Positions 8,068 through 17,365 of a stretch of 64,000 nucleotides of DNA are shown piece by piece. Origin of the DNA: Collimonas rhizosphaerae (GTDB lineage: Bacteria > Pseudomonadota > Gammaproteobacteria > Burkholderiales > Burkholderiaceae_D). Both the position numbers and the translations under genes were made by a program. Position 1 is the stretch's first letter, and each line of letters opens with the position of its first letter. A model generated the notes under the pieces. That model was not told the DNA's origin and ran no database searches. It worked only from the letters and a program-made list of their open reading frames with translations. Where the stretch lies: the NCBI RefSeq assembly GCF_038896935.1, contig NZ_JBANDC010000002.1, positions 248,001 through 312,000 of the forward strand, read 5' to 3'.

Positions 8068-11000
8068 TTAAGCTGCCACGGCGTCGCTGGCAAAACTCCT
8101 CGCCGCTTCCATGTCGACCGCCACAATCCGCGACACGCCCTGCTCCTGCATCGTCACCCCGATCAGCTGCTGCGCCATTTCCATCGCGATCTTGTTATGC
8201 GAAATGAACAGGAACTGGGTATTGGCCGACATCCGCTTCACCATGTTGCAGAAACGTTCGGTATTGGCATCGTCGAGCGGCGCATCGACCTCGTCCAGCA
8301 GGCAGAACGGCGCCGGATTCAGCTGGAACATCGAAAACACCAGGGCCGTCGCGGTGAGCGCTTTTTCACCGCCGGACAGCAGGTGGATCGTTGCATTCTT
8401 CTTGCCCGGCGGCTGCGCCATGACCTGCACGCCGGAGTCGAGGATTTCGTCGCCGGTCATGATCAGCTTGGCCTGGCCGCCGCCGAACAGGATCGGGAAC
8501 AGCTCGGCGAAATGGTGGTTGACCTTGTCGAACGTATCTTGCAGCAGGTCGCGCGTTTCCTTGTCGATCTTGTGGATTGCATCCTGCAGCGTATTGATGG
8601 CTTCGGTCAGGTCGGCGTTTTGCGCATCCAGGAAATTCTTCCGCTCGGACGCCTGCGCCAGCTCATCCAGCGCCGCCAGGTTGACCGCGCCCAGGCTAGC
8701 GATGGCATTGGTCAGGCGGGTAACTTCGCCCTGCAGATACGATGGCCGCATTTCGGCGGTCAGCTTCTCGCTCAAGGCGGCTTCGTCGGCCTGCGCTTCG
8801 AGCAGCTGCTGCACGTACTGTTCCTGGTTCAGGCGCGCGGCCTGCTCTTTCAGCTGCAATTCCATGATGCGCTCGCGCTGCGGCTGCAGGCTGCGCTCGG
8901 CTTGCAAGCGTGTTTCTTCATGCTGGCGCAGGTTCTGCGACACCTGGTCCAGCTCGTGGCGGGTATCGGCCAGCGCGCGTTCCTGTTCGCTGCGCTTGTC
9001 CAGCAGATCCTGCAGGCCGGCTTGCGCCGCCTGGTCGTCCAGGCTTTCCAGTTCCAGGTGGCCCTGCTGCATGTTGGCGAACAGCTGCGCCGCCTGCTCC
9101 AGCGCGGTGGCGATGCTGCGCTTGAGTTCTTCGATCTTGTTGCGATGGGATTTTTCAGCGAACTCGGCTTCTTGCGCCGCACGCTCCATCTCGCGCAGGC
9201 GCTGGCGCGCATCGTTAAGCTGCTGTTCTTTGCCGAGGTAGTCGGTCTGCCCGTCTTCATGCTTTTCCTGCAGCTCCGCCAGTTCCATGTCCAGCTGCTC
9301 GAACTTGGCTTCCGATTCCATCTTGACCTGCTGCTGCTCGCTTTCCTGCGCGGCGATTTCAGCCAGGTCGGAAGCAATTTGCGAGCTGCGCTGGTTAAAG
9401 CGCTCCTGCAGCTCGGACAATTTCATGACATCGATCTGCAAACCGTGCACGGCCTGCGTCAGGCCGGCATGGCGCTGGCGCATTTCCTGCAAACGCTGGG
9501 TGGCTTGCGACAGCGCCGCTTCAGCGCGCACCGAACGCGAGCGGGCTTCGTCGGCCAGCATCTGCTGCGCGCGCAGCTGCTTGGTGATGTTTTCGATTTC
9601 CTGCTGGCGCGCCAGCATGCCGTCCTGCTCCGAATCGGAAGCATAGAAACGCACGCCGGTCTTGCTGATGACGTGACCCTGGCGCGTGACGAAGCTGGCT
9701 CCCAGCGGCAGTTTGCTGCGCTCGGCAAAGGCGGTCACGGTGTCGTCGGCGGCGTAGAAATTGTGGAGCCAGTCCTGCATCAATACCCGCAAACCCGGAT
9801 CGTTCAGCTGCAGCAGGTTCAGGAAGGGCTTGAGGCCGGCGGGTGCTTCAATATTGCCGGCCGGCGCCACGCCGTTCGGCGAGAACAGGGCCAGTTTGGC
9901 CGGCGGCGCATCGTTGAAGAAGGCTTTGGCCCAATCCAGGTTCGACATCTCCAGCGCCGAAGTACGTTCGCGCAGCACCGATTCCAGCGCGGTTTCCCAG
10001 CCGCCGTCGATATGCAGTTTTTGCCACAGGCGCGGCAATCCTGCCAGCTCGTGCTTTTGCAGCCAAGGCTGCACCTTGCCTTCGGTCTGTACGCTTTCCT
10101 GCAATTGCTTGAGCGCCGTCAGGCGCGCTTCCAGCTGCGCGTTGTTGGCGCTTTCGGTGTTCACCTGCTGCTGCGCGTCGCGCCGCTCTTCTTCCAGGCG
10201 CGGCTGCTGTTCCTGTACTTCTTCCAGCTGCATGCTGACTTCTTCCAGCCCGGCCTGCTTCTCTTCGAGCTGCATGCGCAGGTTGGTCAGGTGCGCATTG
10301 TCCGGCAGGTTCAAGCCGTTCTTTTCCTGCGCCAGGCGTTCGCGCCGGCTGCCCAGGCCGTTCAGGATATTCGAGGCGTTGCGCTGGTGGGTGGATTCCA
10401 GTTCAATCTGCTGCTGGATCTGCATGATCTGGCCGCGCGACTCGGTGCTCTTCAGCTGCGCCTCGCGCCAGCTCTGCTCCAGCGCCGGCAGCTGGTCGTT
10501 GTGCTGCTGCGACGCTACTTGCGATTGCTCGACCCGCGCCGCCAGTTCTTCCAGGTGCATCTCGGCCTCGACCAGGTCGTCCTGGAACTGGCTGCCCTGG
10601 CGCTGCCACTGGTCGCGCTGCGCGGTCAGGGAATTGAGCTGGGACTGCAGGCGGTTGCGCGACTCGATGACAAACTTGATCTGCGCTTCCAGGCTGCCGA
10701 TTTCGGAATTGGTCTGGTACAGATGGCCTTGCGCCTGGTGCATGCGGTCGCCGGCGGCATAGTGCGCCTGGCGCATGTGCTCCAGCTCGGTTTCGACATG
10801 GCGCAGCTTGGCGGTCTGCTCTTCCAGGTCGAGCTGGGCTTTTTCAATATCGCGGAAATGTTTTTCCTGCTCGGTCTTGGCCTCGTTCTTGCGCAGCAGC
10901 CACAGCAGTTTCTGCTTTTCTTCCTGGTCGCCTTGCAGCTCATGGAATTTCTGGGCGACGGCCGCCTGCGACTGCAGCTTCTCCAGGTTGGCGTTGAGCT

Positions 11001-11598
11001 CGCGCAGGATGTCTTCGACCCGCACCAGGTTTTCGCGGGTATCGTTGAGCCGGTTCTCGGTTTCGCGGCGGCGTTCCTTGTACTTGGAAACGCCGGCGGC
11101 CTCTTCCAGGAAAATCCGCAACTCTTCCGGACGCGCCTCGATGATGCGCGAAATCATGCCCTGGCCGATGATCGCGTAAGCGCGCGGGCCGAGGCCGGTG
11201 CCGAGGAAGATATCCTGGATGTCGCGCCGCCGCACCGCCTGGTTGTTGATGTAATAAGTGGACGTGCCGTCCCGCGTCAAGGTGCGCTTGACGGCGATTT
11301 CCGCATACTGGCTCCATTGCCCCGCGGCTTTGCCGAGGCCGTTGTCGAACACCAGCTCGACCGATGAACGGCCAGCCGGCTTGCGGTGCGACGAACCGTT
11401 GAAAATGACGTCCTGCATCGATTCGCCGCGCAGCTCGGAAGCCTTGGATTCACCCAGGACCCAGCGCACCGCATCGATGATGTTGGACTTGCCGCAGCCA
11501 TTAGGTCCGACCACGCCGACCAGCTGGCCGGGGACCTGGAAATTGGTGGGATCGACGAAAGACTTGAATCCTGATAATTTAATGGAGGTTAGACGCAC
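8068..11598 (-). CDS. smc: chromosome segregation ATPase SMC
   Basis: This is a DNA-loop-forming ATPase that compacts and segregates the chromosome together with ScpA and ScpB. It has 1,176 residues from the GTG at 11598. The Walker A motif GPNGCGKSN is at 31–39. Two long coiled coils flank a hinge at about 510–640. The C-terminal head holds the ABC signature LSGGEKALTA and Walker B CLLDEVDAPLDD. An ATG 15 codons upstream (11643) keeps the frame open, but homologues begin at the (M/V)RLTSIKLSGFKSF segment and a −10-like element lies just upstream of that ATG, so GTG is preferred. The gene is divergent from dapC. Confidence 0.95.
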   Translation of the reverse strand: MRLTSIKLSGFKSFVDPTNFQVPGQLVGVVGPNGCGKSNIIDAVRWVLGESKASELRGESMQDVIFNGSSHRKPAGRSSVELVFDNGLGKAAGQWSQYAEIAVKRTLTRDGTSTYYINNQAVRRRDIQDIFLGTGLGPRAYAIIGQGMISRIIEARPEELRIFLEEAAGVSKYKERRRETENRLNDTRENLVRVEDILRELNANLEKLQSQAAVAQKFHELQGDQEEKQKLLWLLRKNEAKTEQEKHFRDIEKAQLDLEEQTAKLRHVETELEHMRQAHYAAGDRMHQAQGHLYQTNSEIGSLEAQIKFVIESRNRLQSQLNSLTAQRDQWQRQGSQFQDDLVEAEMHLEELAARVEQSQVASQQHNDQLPALEQSWREAQLKSTESRGQIMQIQQQIELESTHQRNASNILNGLGSRRERLAQEKNGLNLPDNAHLTNLRMQLEEKQAGLEEVSMQLEEVQEQQPRLEEERRDAQQQVNTESANNAQLEARLTALKQLQESVQTEGKVQPWLQKHELAGLPRLWQKLHIDGGWETALESVLRERTSALEMSNLDWAKAFFNDAPPAKLALFSPNGVAPAGNIEAPAGLKPFLNLLQLNDPGLRVLMQDWLHNFYAADDTVTAFAERSKLPLGASFVTRQGHVISKTGVRFYASDSEQDGMLARQQEIENITKQLRAQQMLADEARSRSVRAEAALSQATQRLQEMRQRHAGLTQAVHGLQIDVMKLSELQERFNQRSSQIASDLAEIAAQESEQQQVKMESEAKFEQLDMELAELQEKHEDGQTDYLGKEQQLNDARQRLREMERAAQEAEFAEKSHRNKIEELKRSIATALEQAAQLFANMQQGHLELESLDDQAAQAGLQDLLDKRSEQERALADTRHELDQVSQNLRQHEETRLQAERSLQPQRERIMELQLKEQAARLNQEQYVQQLLEAQADEAALSEKLTAEMRPSYLQGEVTRLTNAIASLGAVNLAALDELAQASERKNFLDAQNADLTEAINTLQDAIHKIDKETRDLLQDTFDKVNHHFAELFPILFGGGQAKLIMTGDEILDSGVQVMAQPPGKKNATIHLLSGGEKALTATALVFSMFQLNPAPFCLLDEVDAPLDDANTERFCNMVKRMSANTQFLFISHNKIAMEMAQQLIGVTMQEQGVSRIVAVDMEAARSFASDAVAA

Positions 11599-11650
11599 GT
11601 TATCGACAGTTCTTATCAAAGTCGGCGAAAAAGCAGCCGCCACACTTCAC

Positions 11651-11656
11651 ACTATA
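11651..11656 (-). promoter_or_regulatory. candidate −10 element for smc
   Basis: The minus strand reads TATAGT here. Transcription would begin about 40–50 nt before the GTG start at 11598. No good −35 hexamer is seen at 16–18 bp. A short hairpin (CGAGG/CCTCG with a T-run) lies just upstream. Confidence 0.3.
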
Positions 11657-11935
11657 AAAACGAGGAAAAACCTCGCAGGAGGTCCACATCATAACATTCC
11701 GCCCCGCCATATATGCGATCCGATGGCCGTCATGGGCCGGAAATATGATTGTTACTTTAACGGCAAAACCTGTGCCGATTAACAGACCGCCGCACAAGAA
11801 GGATGAGTTTCCATTTTGTAGACGCAGCGCCAAAAAAGTTCAAGAAGACAATGGAAAGCCGAAAAAATCATGCGGAATCTGCTTTTCTCATTCGCAAAAC
11901 CCGGCAATGCCAGCGATCAAAGCCGCACTTCTGTA

Positions 11936-11941
11936 TATAAT
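11936..11941 (+). promoter_or_regulatory. candidate −10 element for the dapC transcript
   Basis: A perfect TATAAT in the sequence CTGTATATAATGC would place the transcription start about 75 nt before the dapC GTG. The −35 region at 17 bp spacing is poor, so this is only a candidate. Confidence 0.4.
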
Positions 11942-12024
11942 GCAAACAGCGCAATCCTGCCTTTTGCAGCCGTTTTTCCCTTTCCATTTTTGTTATTCAT
12001 CCGTCCTTATTTGCCAACCGCCAC

Positions 12025-13239
12025 GTGAATCCATTACTAGACCGGCTGCAGCCGTATCCGTTTGAAAAACTGCGCGCCCTATTCGCCGGCGTCACGCCTA
12101 ATCCTGCGTACCAGCCCATCAGCCTGGGAATAGGCGAACCCAAGCACCCGACCCCGAAATTCATCCAGCAAGCCCTGGCCGACAACCTGAACGGCCTCGC
12201 AAGCTATCCGAGCACCATCGGCGCGGAACCCTTGCGGGCGGCGATTGCCGGCTGGCTGGAGCGCCGCTATGGCTTGCCGCCGCTCGATCCGGCCAGCCAG
12301 ATTCTGCCGGTTAACGGTTCGCGCGAGGCGCTGTTCGCGCTGGCGCAGACGGTGGTCGATCCGGCCCAGCAGGATGCGCTGGTGATGTGTCCCAATCCGT
12401 TTTACCAGATCTATGAAGGCGCGGCTTACCTGGCCGGCGCCCAGCCGTATTTCGTCAATTCCGACCCGGACCGCAACTTCGCCCCGGATTATCGCGGCGT
12501 GCCGGACGATGTCTGGCCGCGCGTCAAGCTGCTGTACCTGTGCTCCCCCGGCAATCCGACCGGCGCCGTGCTGTCGCTGGAGGACTGGAAAGAACTGTTT
12601 GCGCTGTCGGACCGCCACGGTTTCGTGATCGCCGCCGACGAGTGCTATTCCGAGATTTATTTCAAGCCGGAAGCGCCGCTGGGCGGGCTGCAGGCGGCAC
12701 ACATGCTGGGCCGTGAGGGTTATCCGCGCCTGATCGCCTTTTCCAGCCTGTCGAAACGCTCCAACGTGCCGGGCATGCGCTCCGGTTTCGTCGCCGGCGA
12801 CGCCGCCATCCTGAAGAAATTCCTGCTGTATCGTACTTATCACGGCGGCGCCATGAGCCCGCCGGTGCAAGCGGCTTCGGTCGCCGCCTGGAACGACGAA
12901 ACCCACGTCGTCGAAAACCGCGCCAAATACATGGCTAAATTTCAACAAGTCACCCCCGTGCTGCAAACCGTGCTGGATGTGGCGCTGCCGGACGCCGGCT
13001 TTTACCTGTGGGCCAAGGTAGGCAGCAAGGACAACAAGTCGGCAGCAATCTCCGATACCGACTTCGCCAAGCGGCTGTATGCCGAATATAATGTAACGGT
13101 ATTGCCCGGCAGCTATCTGGCGCGCGACGCCCATGGCAGCAATCCGGGCCGGCAACGCATCCGCATGGCGTTGGTGGCGGAAGTCGAGGAGTGCCTGGAG
13201 GCGGCGCAACGCATCGCAGCGTTTTGCCGAGGCCTCTAG
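12025..13239 (+). CDS. dapC: succinyldiaminopimelate aminotransferase
   Basis: This is a class I/II PLP aminotransferase of 404 residues, starting with GTG. The PLP lysine is K244 in SSLSKRSN, and the SPGNPTG loop is at 174–180. DapC converts N-succinyl-2-amino-6-ketopimelate to N-succinyl-LL-diaminopimelate in lysine and peptidoglycan synthesis. By fold alone it could be another aminotransferase. Its position immediately before dapD and near dapE makes the DapC role very likely. Confidence 0.9.
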   Translation: MNPLLDRLQPYPFEKLRALFAGVTPNPAYQPISLGIGEPKHPTPKFIQQALADNLNGLASYPSTIGAEPLRAAIAGWLERRYGLPPLDPASQILPVNGSREALFALAQTVVDPAQQDALVMCPNPFYQIYEGAAYLAGAQPYFVNSDPDRNFAPDYRGVPDDVWPRVKLLYLCSPGNPTGAVLSLEDWKELFALSDRHGFVIAADECYSEIYFKPEAPLGGLQAAHMLGREGYPRLIAFSSLSKRSNVPGMRSGFVAGDAAILKKFLLYRTYHGGAMSPPVQAASVAAWNDETHVVENRAKYMAKFQQVTPVLQTVLDVALPDAGFYLWAKVGSKDNKSAAISDTDFAKRLYAEYNVTVLPGSYLARDAHGSNPGRQRIRMALVAEVEECLEAAQRIAAFCRGL

Positions 13240-13345
13240 CCTGCGGCTCTGGGCAGCCTGATCCTGCGTATTGCGCCATGGCGATGTACTTTATGCGCCG
13301 TCATGGTCAAATTCATGTTTTTAAACTTTCAATCAACGAATAATC

Positions 13346-14173
13346 ATGACTCAATCCTTGCAAGCATTTATCGACCAAGCCTGGGAACAGCGCACCGAAT
13401 TCTCGCCTAAGACAGCGCCGGCCGACGTCCGCGAAGCCGTCGCCAAGGTCATCGCCGAACTCAACCAGGGCACATTGCGCGTCGCCGAAAAAACCGACGG
13501 CAACTGGGTGGTCAACCAATGGATCAAGAAAGCCGTGCTGCTGTCGTTCCGCCTGGAAGACAACCTGCCGATGCCGGCCGGCGACAACATGCAGTTCTAC
13601 GACAAGGTGCCCACCAAGTTCGCCAGCTACACCGCGGAAGATTTCGCCAAGGGCGGTTTCCGCGTGGTGCCGCCGGCGGTTGCCCGCCATGGCAGCTTCA
13701 TCGGTAAGAACGTCGTGCTGATGCCGTCCTATGTCAACATCGGCGCGTATGTCGATGAAGGCACCATGGTCGACACCTGGGCTACGGTCGGATCCTGCGC
13801 CCAGATCGGCAAGAACGTCCACCTGTCCGGCGGCGTCGGCATCGGCGGCGTGCTGGAACCGATGCAGGCCAACCCGACCATCATCGAAGACAACTGCTTC
13901 ATCGGCGCCCGCTCGGAAATCGTCGAAGGCGTGATCGTTGAAGAAAACTCGGTGATCTCGATGGGTGTCTACATCGGCCAGTCGACCAAGATCTATGACC
14001 GCGCCACCGGCGAAGTCACTTACGGCCGCATCCCGTCGGGTTCGGTGGTGGTGTCGGGCAGCCTGCCTTCGGCGGACGGCAAATACAGCCTGTATTGCGC
14101 GGTTATCGTCAAGCGCGTCGACGCCAAGACGCGCGCCAAGACCGGCATCAACGAACTGCTGCGCGAAGCCTGA
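13346..14173 (+). CDS. dapD: tetrahydrodipicolinate N-succinyltransferase
   Basis: It transfers succinyl from succinyl-CoA to tetrahydrodipicolinate, the first step of the succinylase diaminopimelate branch. The 275-residue protein has a helical N-terminal domain followed by left-handed beta-helix hexapeptide repeats at about 105–235 (for example IGKNVHLSGGVGIGGVLEP). Its length matches E. coli DapD (274). It follows dapC by 106 bp, completing consecutive steps with dapE further downstream. Confidence 0.96.
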   Translation: MTQSLQAFIDQAWEQRTEFSPKTAPADVREAVAKVIAELNQGTLRVAEKTDGNWVVNQWIKKAVLLSFRLEDNLPMPAGDNMQFYDKVPTKFASYTAEDFAKGGFRVVPPAVARHGSFIGKNVVLMPSYVNIGAYVDEGTMVDTWATVGSCAQIGKNVHLSGGVGIGGVLEPMQANPTIIEDNCFIGARSEIVEGVIVEENSVISMGVYIGQSTKIYDRATGEVTYGRIPSGSVVVSGSLPSADGKYSLYCAVIVKRVDAKTRAKTGINELLREA

Positions 14174-14185
14174 TTCAGGCAGGCC

Positions 14186-14220
14186 CGGGCTTGACGTAAA
14201 AATACGCAAGCCCGTTGCAA
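14186..14220 (+). terminator. hairpin downstream of dapD
   Basis: A stem of 8 + 4 bp with a one-base bulge (14186–14198 paired with 14203–14214, loop AAAA) begins 12 bp after the dapD stop. The following sequence is only moderately T-rich. It may therefore be a weak terminator or an RNA-processing hairpin before the pilU-like gene. Confidence 0.45.
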
Positions 14221-14266
14221 TTTCATAATAATAATTTGCACTTTTCTTGCACCGAGGAGTTTTTTG

Positions 14267-15412
14267 ATGGCAATGGATCGCTTGTTTCGTCTGATGCAGG
14301 AGAAGGAAGCATCGGACATGTTCTTGGCGCCGGGTTCGCCGATTCATCTCAAGATCAAGGGCCAGATGGTCCCGGTCAACCAGCAGACCATGGACGACAA
14401 CACGATCCAGATGCTGCTGAAGGAAGTGCTGCCGGCCGACCGCCTGCAGGAACTGGAGCGCAACAACGAACTGAACCTCGGTTTGCCGGTGGCCGGCGTC
14501 GGCAGTTTCCGGCTGTCGGCGTTCCGCCAGCGCGGCAGCATCTCGGCCGTGATCCGCTATATTCCGTATGAAATCCCGCCTTTTGAAGAATTGCGCCTGC
14601 CGCCTGCCCTGACCGAGCTGATAGGCCGCAAGCGCGGCTTGCTGCTGGTGGTCGGCGCCACCGGTTCCGGCAAGTCGACCACCATCGCATCGATGCTGGA
14701 CTACCGCAACAAGACCCAGGCGGGCCATATCCTGACCCTGGAAGATCCTATCGAATTCCTGTTCCAGAGCCATCGCTCGATCGTCAACCAGCGTGAAATC
14801 GGCAGCGACACCACCGACCTCAACGGCGCCCTGAAGAACGCCTTGCGGCAGGCGCCGGACTGCATCCTGATCGGCGAAATCCGCGACAAGGCCACCATGT
14901 CGGCCGCCATGGCCTACGCCCAGTCGGGCCACCTGGTGGTATCAACGCTGCATGCCAACAATACCTATCGCGCGCTGAACCGCATCATCAGTTTTTACCC
15001 GCTGGAAAACCGGCCGGCGCTGCTGGAAGACCTGGCCTCGACCCTGGCGGCGATCGTGTCGCAGCGGCTGGTCACCACCGTCACCGGCGAACGCACGCCG
15101 GCGGTGGAAATCATGCTCAACACCCGCCACGTTTCCGAACTGATCGAAGAAGACAACATCAGCCAGATCAAGGAAGCGATGGAGAAGAGCCTGGCGCCTG
15201 GCTCGCAGACCTTCGAGCAAGCGCTGATGCAACTGATCGACGACGGCATCATCACCCAGGACGAAGCGCTGGCGCACGCCGATTCGCCAAGCAACCTGTA
15301 CTGGCTGATCAACAACCACACGCCAAGCTCTAAAAAGAACTCAGTGCCGGTGCTGCCGGAACCGGAGCGCGTCGAAGGAGCAACCTTCACCGAATTCACG
15401 CTCGACCTGTAA
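14267..15412 (+). CDS. pilU: PilT/PilU-family type IV pilus retraction ATPase (PilU-like)
   Basis: This is a secretion ATPase of 381 residues with Walker A GATGSGKST at 130–138. It also has an Asp box (TLEDPIEF), Walker B (ILIGEIRD) and a His box (STLHANN). The long C-terminal tail after residue 340 and the MDRLFRLM start resemble PilU rather than PilT. PilU assists PilT in retracting type IV pili at the inner membrane. An AGGAG ribosome binding site at 14255–14259 selects the ATG at 14267 over a TTG one codon earlier. No other pilus gene is in the window; its neighbours are lysine-pathway genes. Confidence 0.88.
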   Translation: MAMDRLFRLMQEKEASDMFLAPGSPIHLKIKGQMVPVNQQTMDDNTIQMLLKEVLPADRLQELERNNELNLGLPVAGVGSFRLSAFRQRGSISAVIRYIPYEIPPFEELRLPPALTELIGRKRGLLLVVGATGSGKSTTIASMLDYRNKTQAGHILTLEDPIEFLFQSHRSIVNQREIGSDTTDLNGALKNALRQAPDCILIGEIRDKATMSAAMAYAQSGHLVVSTLHANNTYRALNRIISFYPLENRPALLEDLASTLAAIVSQRLVTTVTGERTPAVEIMLNTRHVSELIEEDNISQIKEAMEKSLAPGSQTFEQALMQLIDDGIITQDEALAHADSPSNLYWLINNHTPSSKKNSVPVLPEPERVEGATFTEFTLDL

Positions 15413-15435
15413 ACACTTTCACCCGCACGCAATCC

Positions 15436-15789
15436 ATGGCAATTACTCTGTACGGCATTCCCAACTGCGACACGGTCAAGAAAGCCCGCACCTGGCTCGA
15501 AGACCAAGAAATCGCGTACACGTTCCACAATTTCAAGAAAGACGGCGTCAGCGCAGAGCTGGTCGCCACCTGGCTGAAGGACATTCCCTGGGATACCCTG
15601 GTCAACCGCAAGGGCACTACCTGGCGCGGCCTGCCGGAACAGCGGCGTAACGGCATCACGGACGGCATCAGCGCCACTCCCTTGATGCTGGAACTGCCGT
15701 CCATCATCAAGCGGCCGGTGCTGTTCACCGGCAAGCAAGCGTATGTCGGCTTTTCGGATGCGCTGTACCAAGAGATATTCAGCCAATAA
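15436..15789 (+). CDS. ArsC/Spx-fold (YffB-like) protein
   Basis: This 117-residue thioredoxin-fold protein belongs to the ArsC/Spx/YffB family. The N-terminal GIPNCDTVKKA carries a single active-site-position cysteine (C11) and the conserved lysine pair, and RGLPEQRRN and SIIKRPVL are typical of the YffB subgroup. True arsenate reductases need further cysteines or a Grx partner, so arsenate activity should not be assumed. It sits between the pilU-like gene and dapE in the same direction, a position I associate with dapE in related genomes. Confidence 0.85.
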   Translation: MAITLYGIPNCDTVKKARTWLEDQEIAYTFHNFKKDGVSAELVATWLKDIPWDTLVNRKGTTWRGLPEQRRNGITDGISATPLMLELPSIIKRPVLFTGKQAYVGFSDALYQEIFSQ

Positions 15790-15838
15790 ACGCAACGAAT
15801 AAGTTCGGCCAACAAGCTCCACACAAGACACAACAGAA

Positions 15839-17005
15839 ATGCCGCACACAACCACAATGAGCAAGCATAGCAAAACCCTGGCGCTGGCCGAACAGCTGAT
15901 CGCCCTGTCGTCCGTCACGCCGCAAGACAAAGGCTGCCAGGCGCTCCTGATCGAACTGCTGGCGCCGCTCGGTTTTGCCTGCGAAACCATCCAGTCGGGC
16001 GACGTCACCAACCTGTGGGCGCGCAAGGGCACGACGCGGCCGCTGCTGGTGTTTGCCGGCCATACCGACGTGGTGCCGACCGGCCCGCGCGAACAATGGC
16101 AATCCGATCCTTTCCTGCCCAGCCACCGCGACGGCAAGCTGTACGGCCGCGGCGCCGCCGACATGAAAACCTCGATTGCAGCGATGGTGGTGGCAGTGGA
16201 AGAATTCACCCAAACCCGTCCAGGCCATTCCGGCTCCATCGCCTTCCTGATCACCAGCGATGAAGAAGGCCCGGCGACCGACGGCACCGTGGTGGTCTGC
16301 GAAAAGCTCAAGGCGCGCGGCGAACAGCTCGACTATTGCATCGTCGGCGAACCGACCTCCAGTTCGACGCTCGGCGACATGATCAAGAACGGCCGCCGCG
16401 GCACCATGTCCGGCAAGCTCACGGTGAAGGGCATACAGGGCCACATCGCCTATCCGCAGCTGGCAAAGAACCCGATCCACCTGGCGGCTCCGGCCCTGGC
16501 GGAACTGGCCGCCGAAAAATGGGACGAAGCCAACGAATATTACCTGCCGACTTCCTGGCAGATGTCGAATATCCACGGCGGCACCGGCGCCTCCAATGTG
16601 ATCCCGGGCGAAGTGGTGATCGATTTCAACTTCCGCTTTTCCACCGCCAGCACCGTCGAAGGCTTGCAACAAAGAGTGCATGCGATCCTGGACAAGCACG
16701 GCCTCGAATACACCCTAGCCTGGACCGTAGGCGGCCGGCCGTTCCTGACGCCGCGCGGCGCGCTGAGCGACGCCATCGCCTCCGCCATCAAGGCCGAAAC
16801 CGGCATCAATACCGAGCTGTCCACCACCGGCGGCACCTCGGATGGACGTTTCATCGCCCAGATCTGCCCGCAGGTGATCGAATTCGGGCCGCCCAACGCC
16901 AGCATCCACAAGATCGACGAACATGTTGAAGTGCAGTTCATCGATCCGCTGAAAAACATCTACCGCCGTACGCTGGAGAACCTGTTGCCGCCAGCCGCGG
17001 CATAA
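15839..17005 (+). CDS. dapE: succinyl-diaminopimelate desuccinylase
   Basis: This dizinc M20 peptidase-family enzyme hydrolyses N-succinyl-LL-diaminopimelate to LL-diaminopimelate and succinate. In the 388-residue product the metal and catalytic residues are H75 (GHTDVVP), D108 (GRGAADMK), E142 (catalytic) and E143 in DEEGPATDG, matching E. coli DapE at offset +8. The ATG at 15839 or the one at 15857 could be the start, and neither has a clear ribosome binding site. Confidence 0.95.
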   Translation: MPHTTTMSKHSKTLALAEQLIALSSVTPQDKGCQALLIELLAPLGFACETIQSGDVTNLWARKGTTRPLLVFAGHTDVVPTGPREQWQSDPFLPSHRDGKLYGRGAADMKTSIAAMVVAVEEFTQTRPGHSGSIAFLITSDEEGPATDGTVVVCEKLKARGEQLDYCIVGEPTSSSTLGDMIKNGRRGTMSGKLTVKGIQGHIAYPQLAKNPIHLAAPALAELAAEKWDEANEYYLPTSWQMSNIHGGTGASNVIPGEVVIDFNFRFSTASTVEGLQQRVHAILDKHGLEYTLAWTVGGRPFLTPRGALSDAIASAIKAETGINTELSTTGGTSDGRFIAQICPQVIEFGPPNASIHKIDEHVEVQFIDPLKNIYRRTLENLLPPAAA

Positions 17006-17229
17006 GAGCTCGGGCGCACGATCCGGCCCTTCCCAAACTGGACGGCAGCCATGCCCAAGCCCGGCTGGCCGGCTTTATCCTGCAACAAGAACAACAGAAA
17101 ACGCTCGAATTCAAGGATAAGGACGGCTGGCGCATCGACACTCCCCACGCGCTGCGCACAGAGGCGGCCGATCATGTCCGGAATGCCTTGGACACACTCA
17201 GATATAATGCGGTCTTGACCAAATCCTGA
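16930..17229 (+). pseudogene. coding-like frame without a start codon, between dapE and prmB
   Basis: A frame different from dapE's is open from inside the dapE 3' end to a TGA at 17227. From about 17035 it encodes about 64 residues of protein-like composition (KLDGSHAQARLAGF … LEFKDKDGWRIDTPHALR … NALDTLRYN). It has no ATG or GTG, and the only TTG codons come near the end. It could be the remnant of a small gene that lost its 5' end, or a gene with a frameshift or non-canonical start. I do not recognise the family. A hairpin follows the stop by 6 bp. Confidence 0.35.
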
Positions 17230-17235
17230 CAAGAT

Positions 17236-17270
17236 GGCGCCGATACCCGGCTTATTAAGCCGGCCGCGCC
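17236..17270 (+). other. hairpin before prmB
   Basis: The inner arms 17247–17254 and 17256–17263 (CCGGCTTA/TAAGCCGG) are perfectly complementary, and the outer arms GGCGC/GCGCC extend the stem. No T-run follows, so it is not a standard intrinsic terminator. It lies between the coding-like remnant and prmB. Confidence 0.45.
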
Positions 17271-17365
17271 CATCCAGCCTGGCATTTCCGTTAGAATCCG
17301 CCTGACATTTGCAAAGCGCCACGCCCAGGCGCTGCATCACCAGCCTTACTTTTACTGCCCGTGCC

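Larger units (their letters stand above)
11599..12024. other. divergent intergenic region smc / dapC
   Basis: This region separates two divergently transcribed genes and should hold both promoters. A candidate −10 for each gene is listed separately. The rest shows no gene-like frame and no strong repeats. Confidence 0.55.

Noticed and set aside
8014..11367. Very long open frame on the plus strand opposite smc (over 1,100 codons)
   Set aside because: It is a complement of the G+C-rich smc codons, rich in Gln, Leu, Arg and His with no recognisable domain, and smc itself is unmistakable.
13313..14932. Minus-strand frame opposite dapD and the pilU-like gene
   Set aside because: Antisense shadow; both plus-strand genes are clear.
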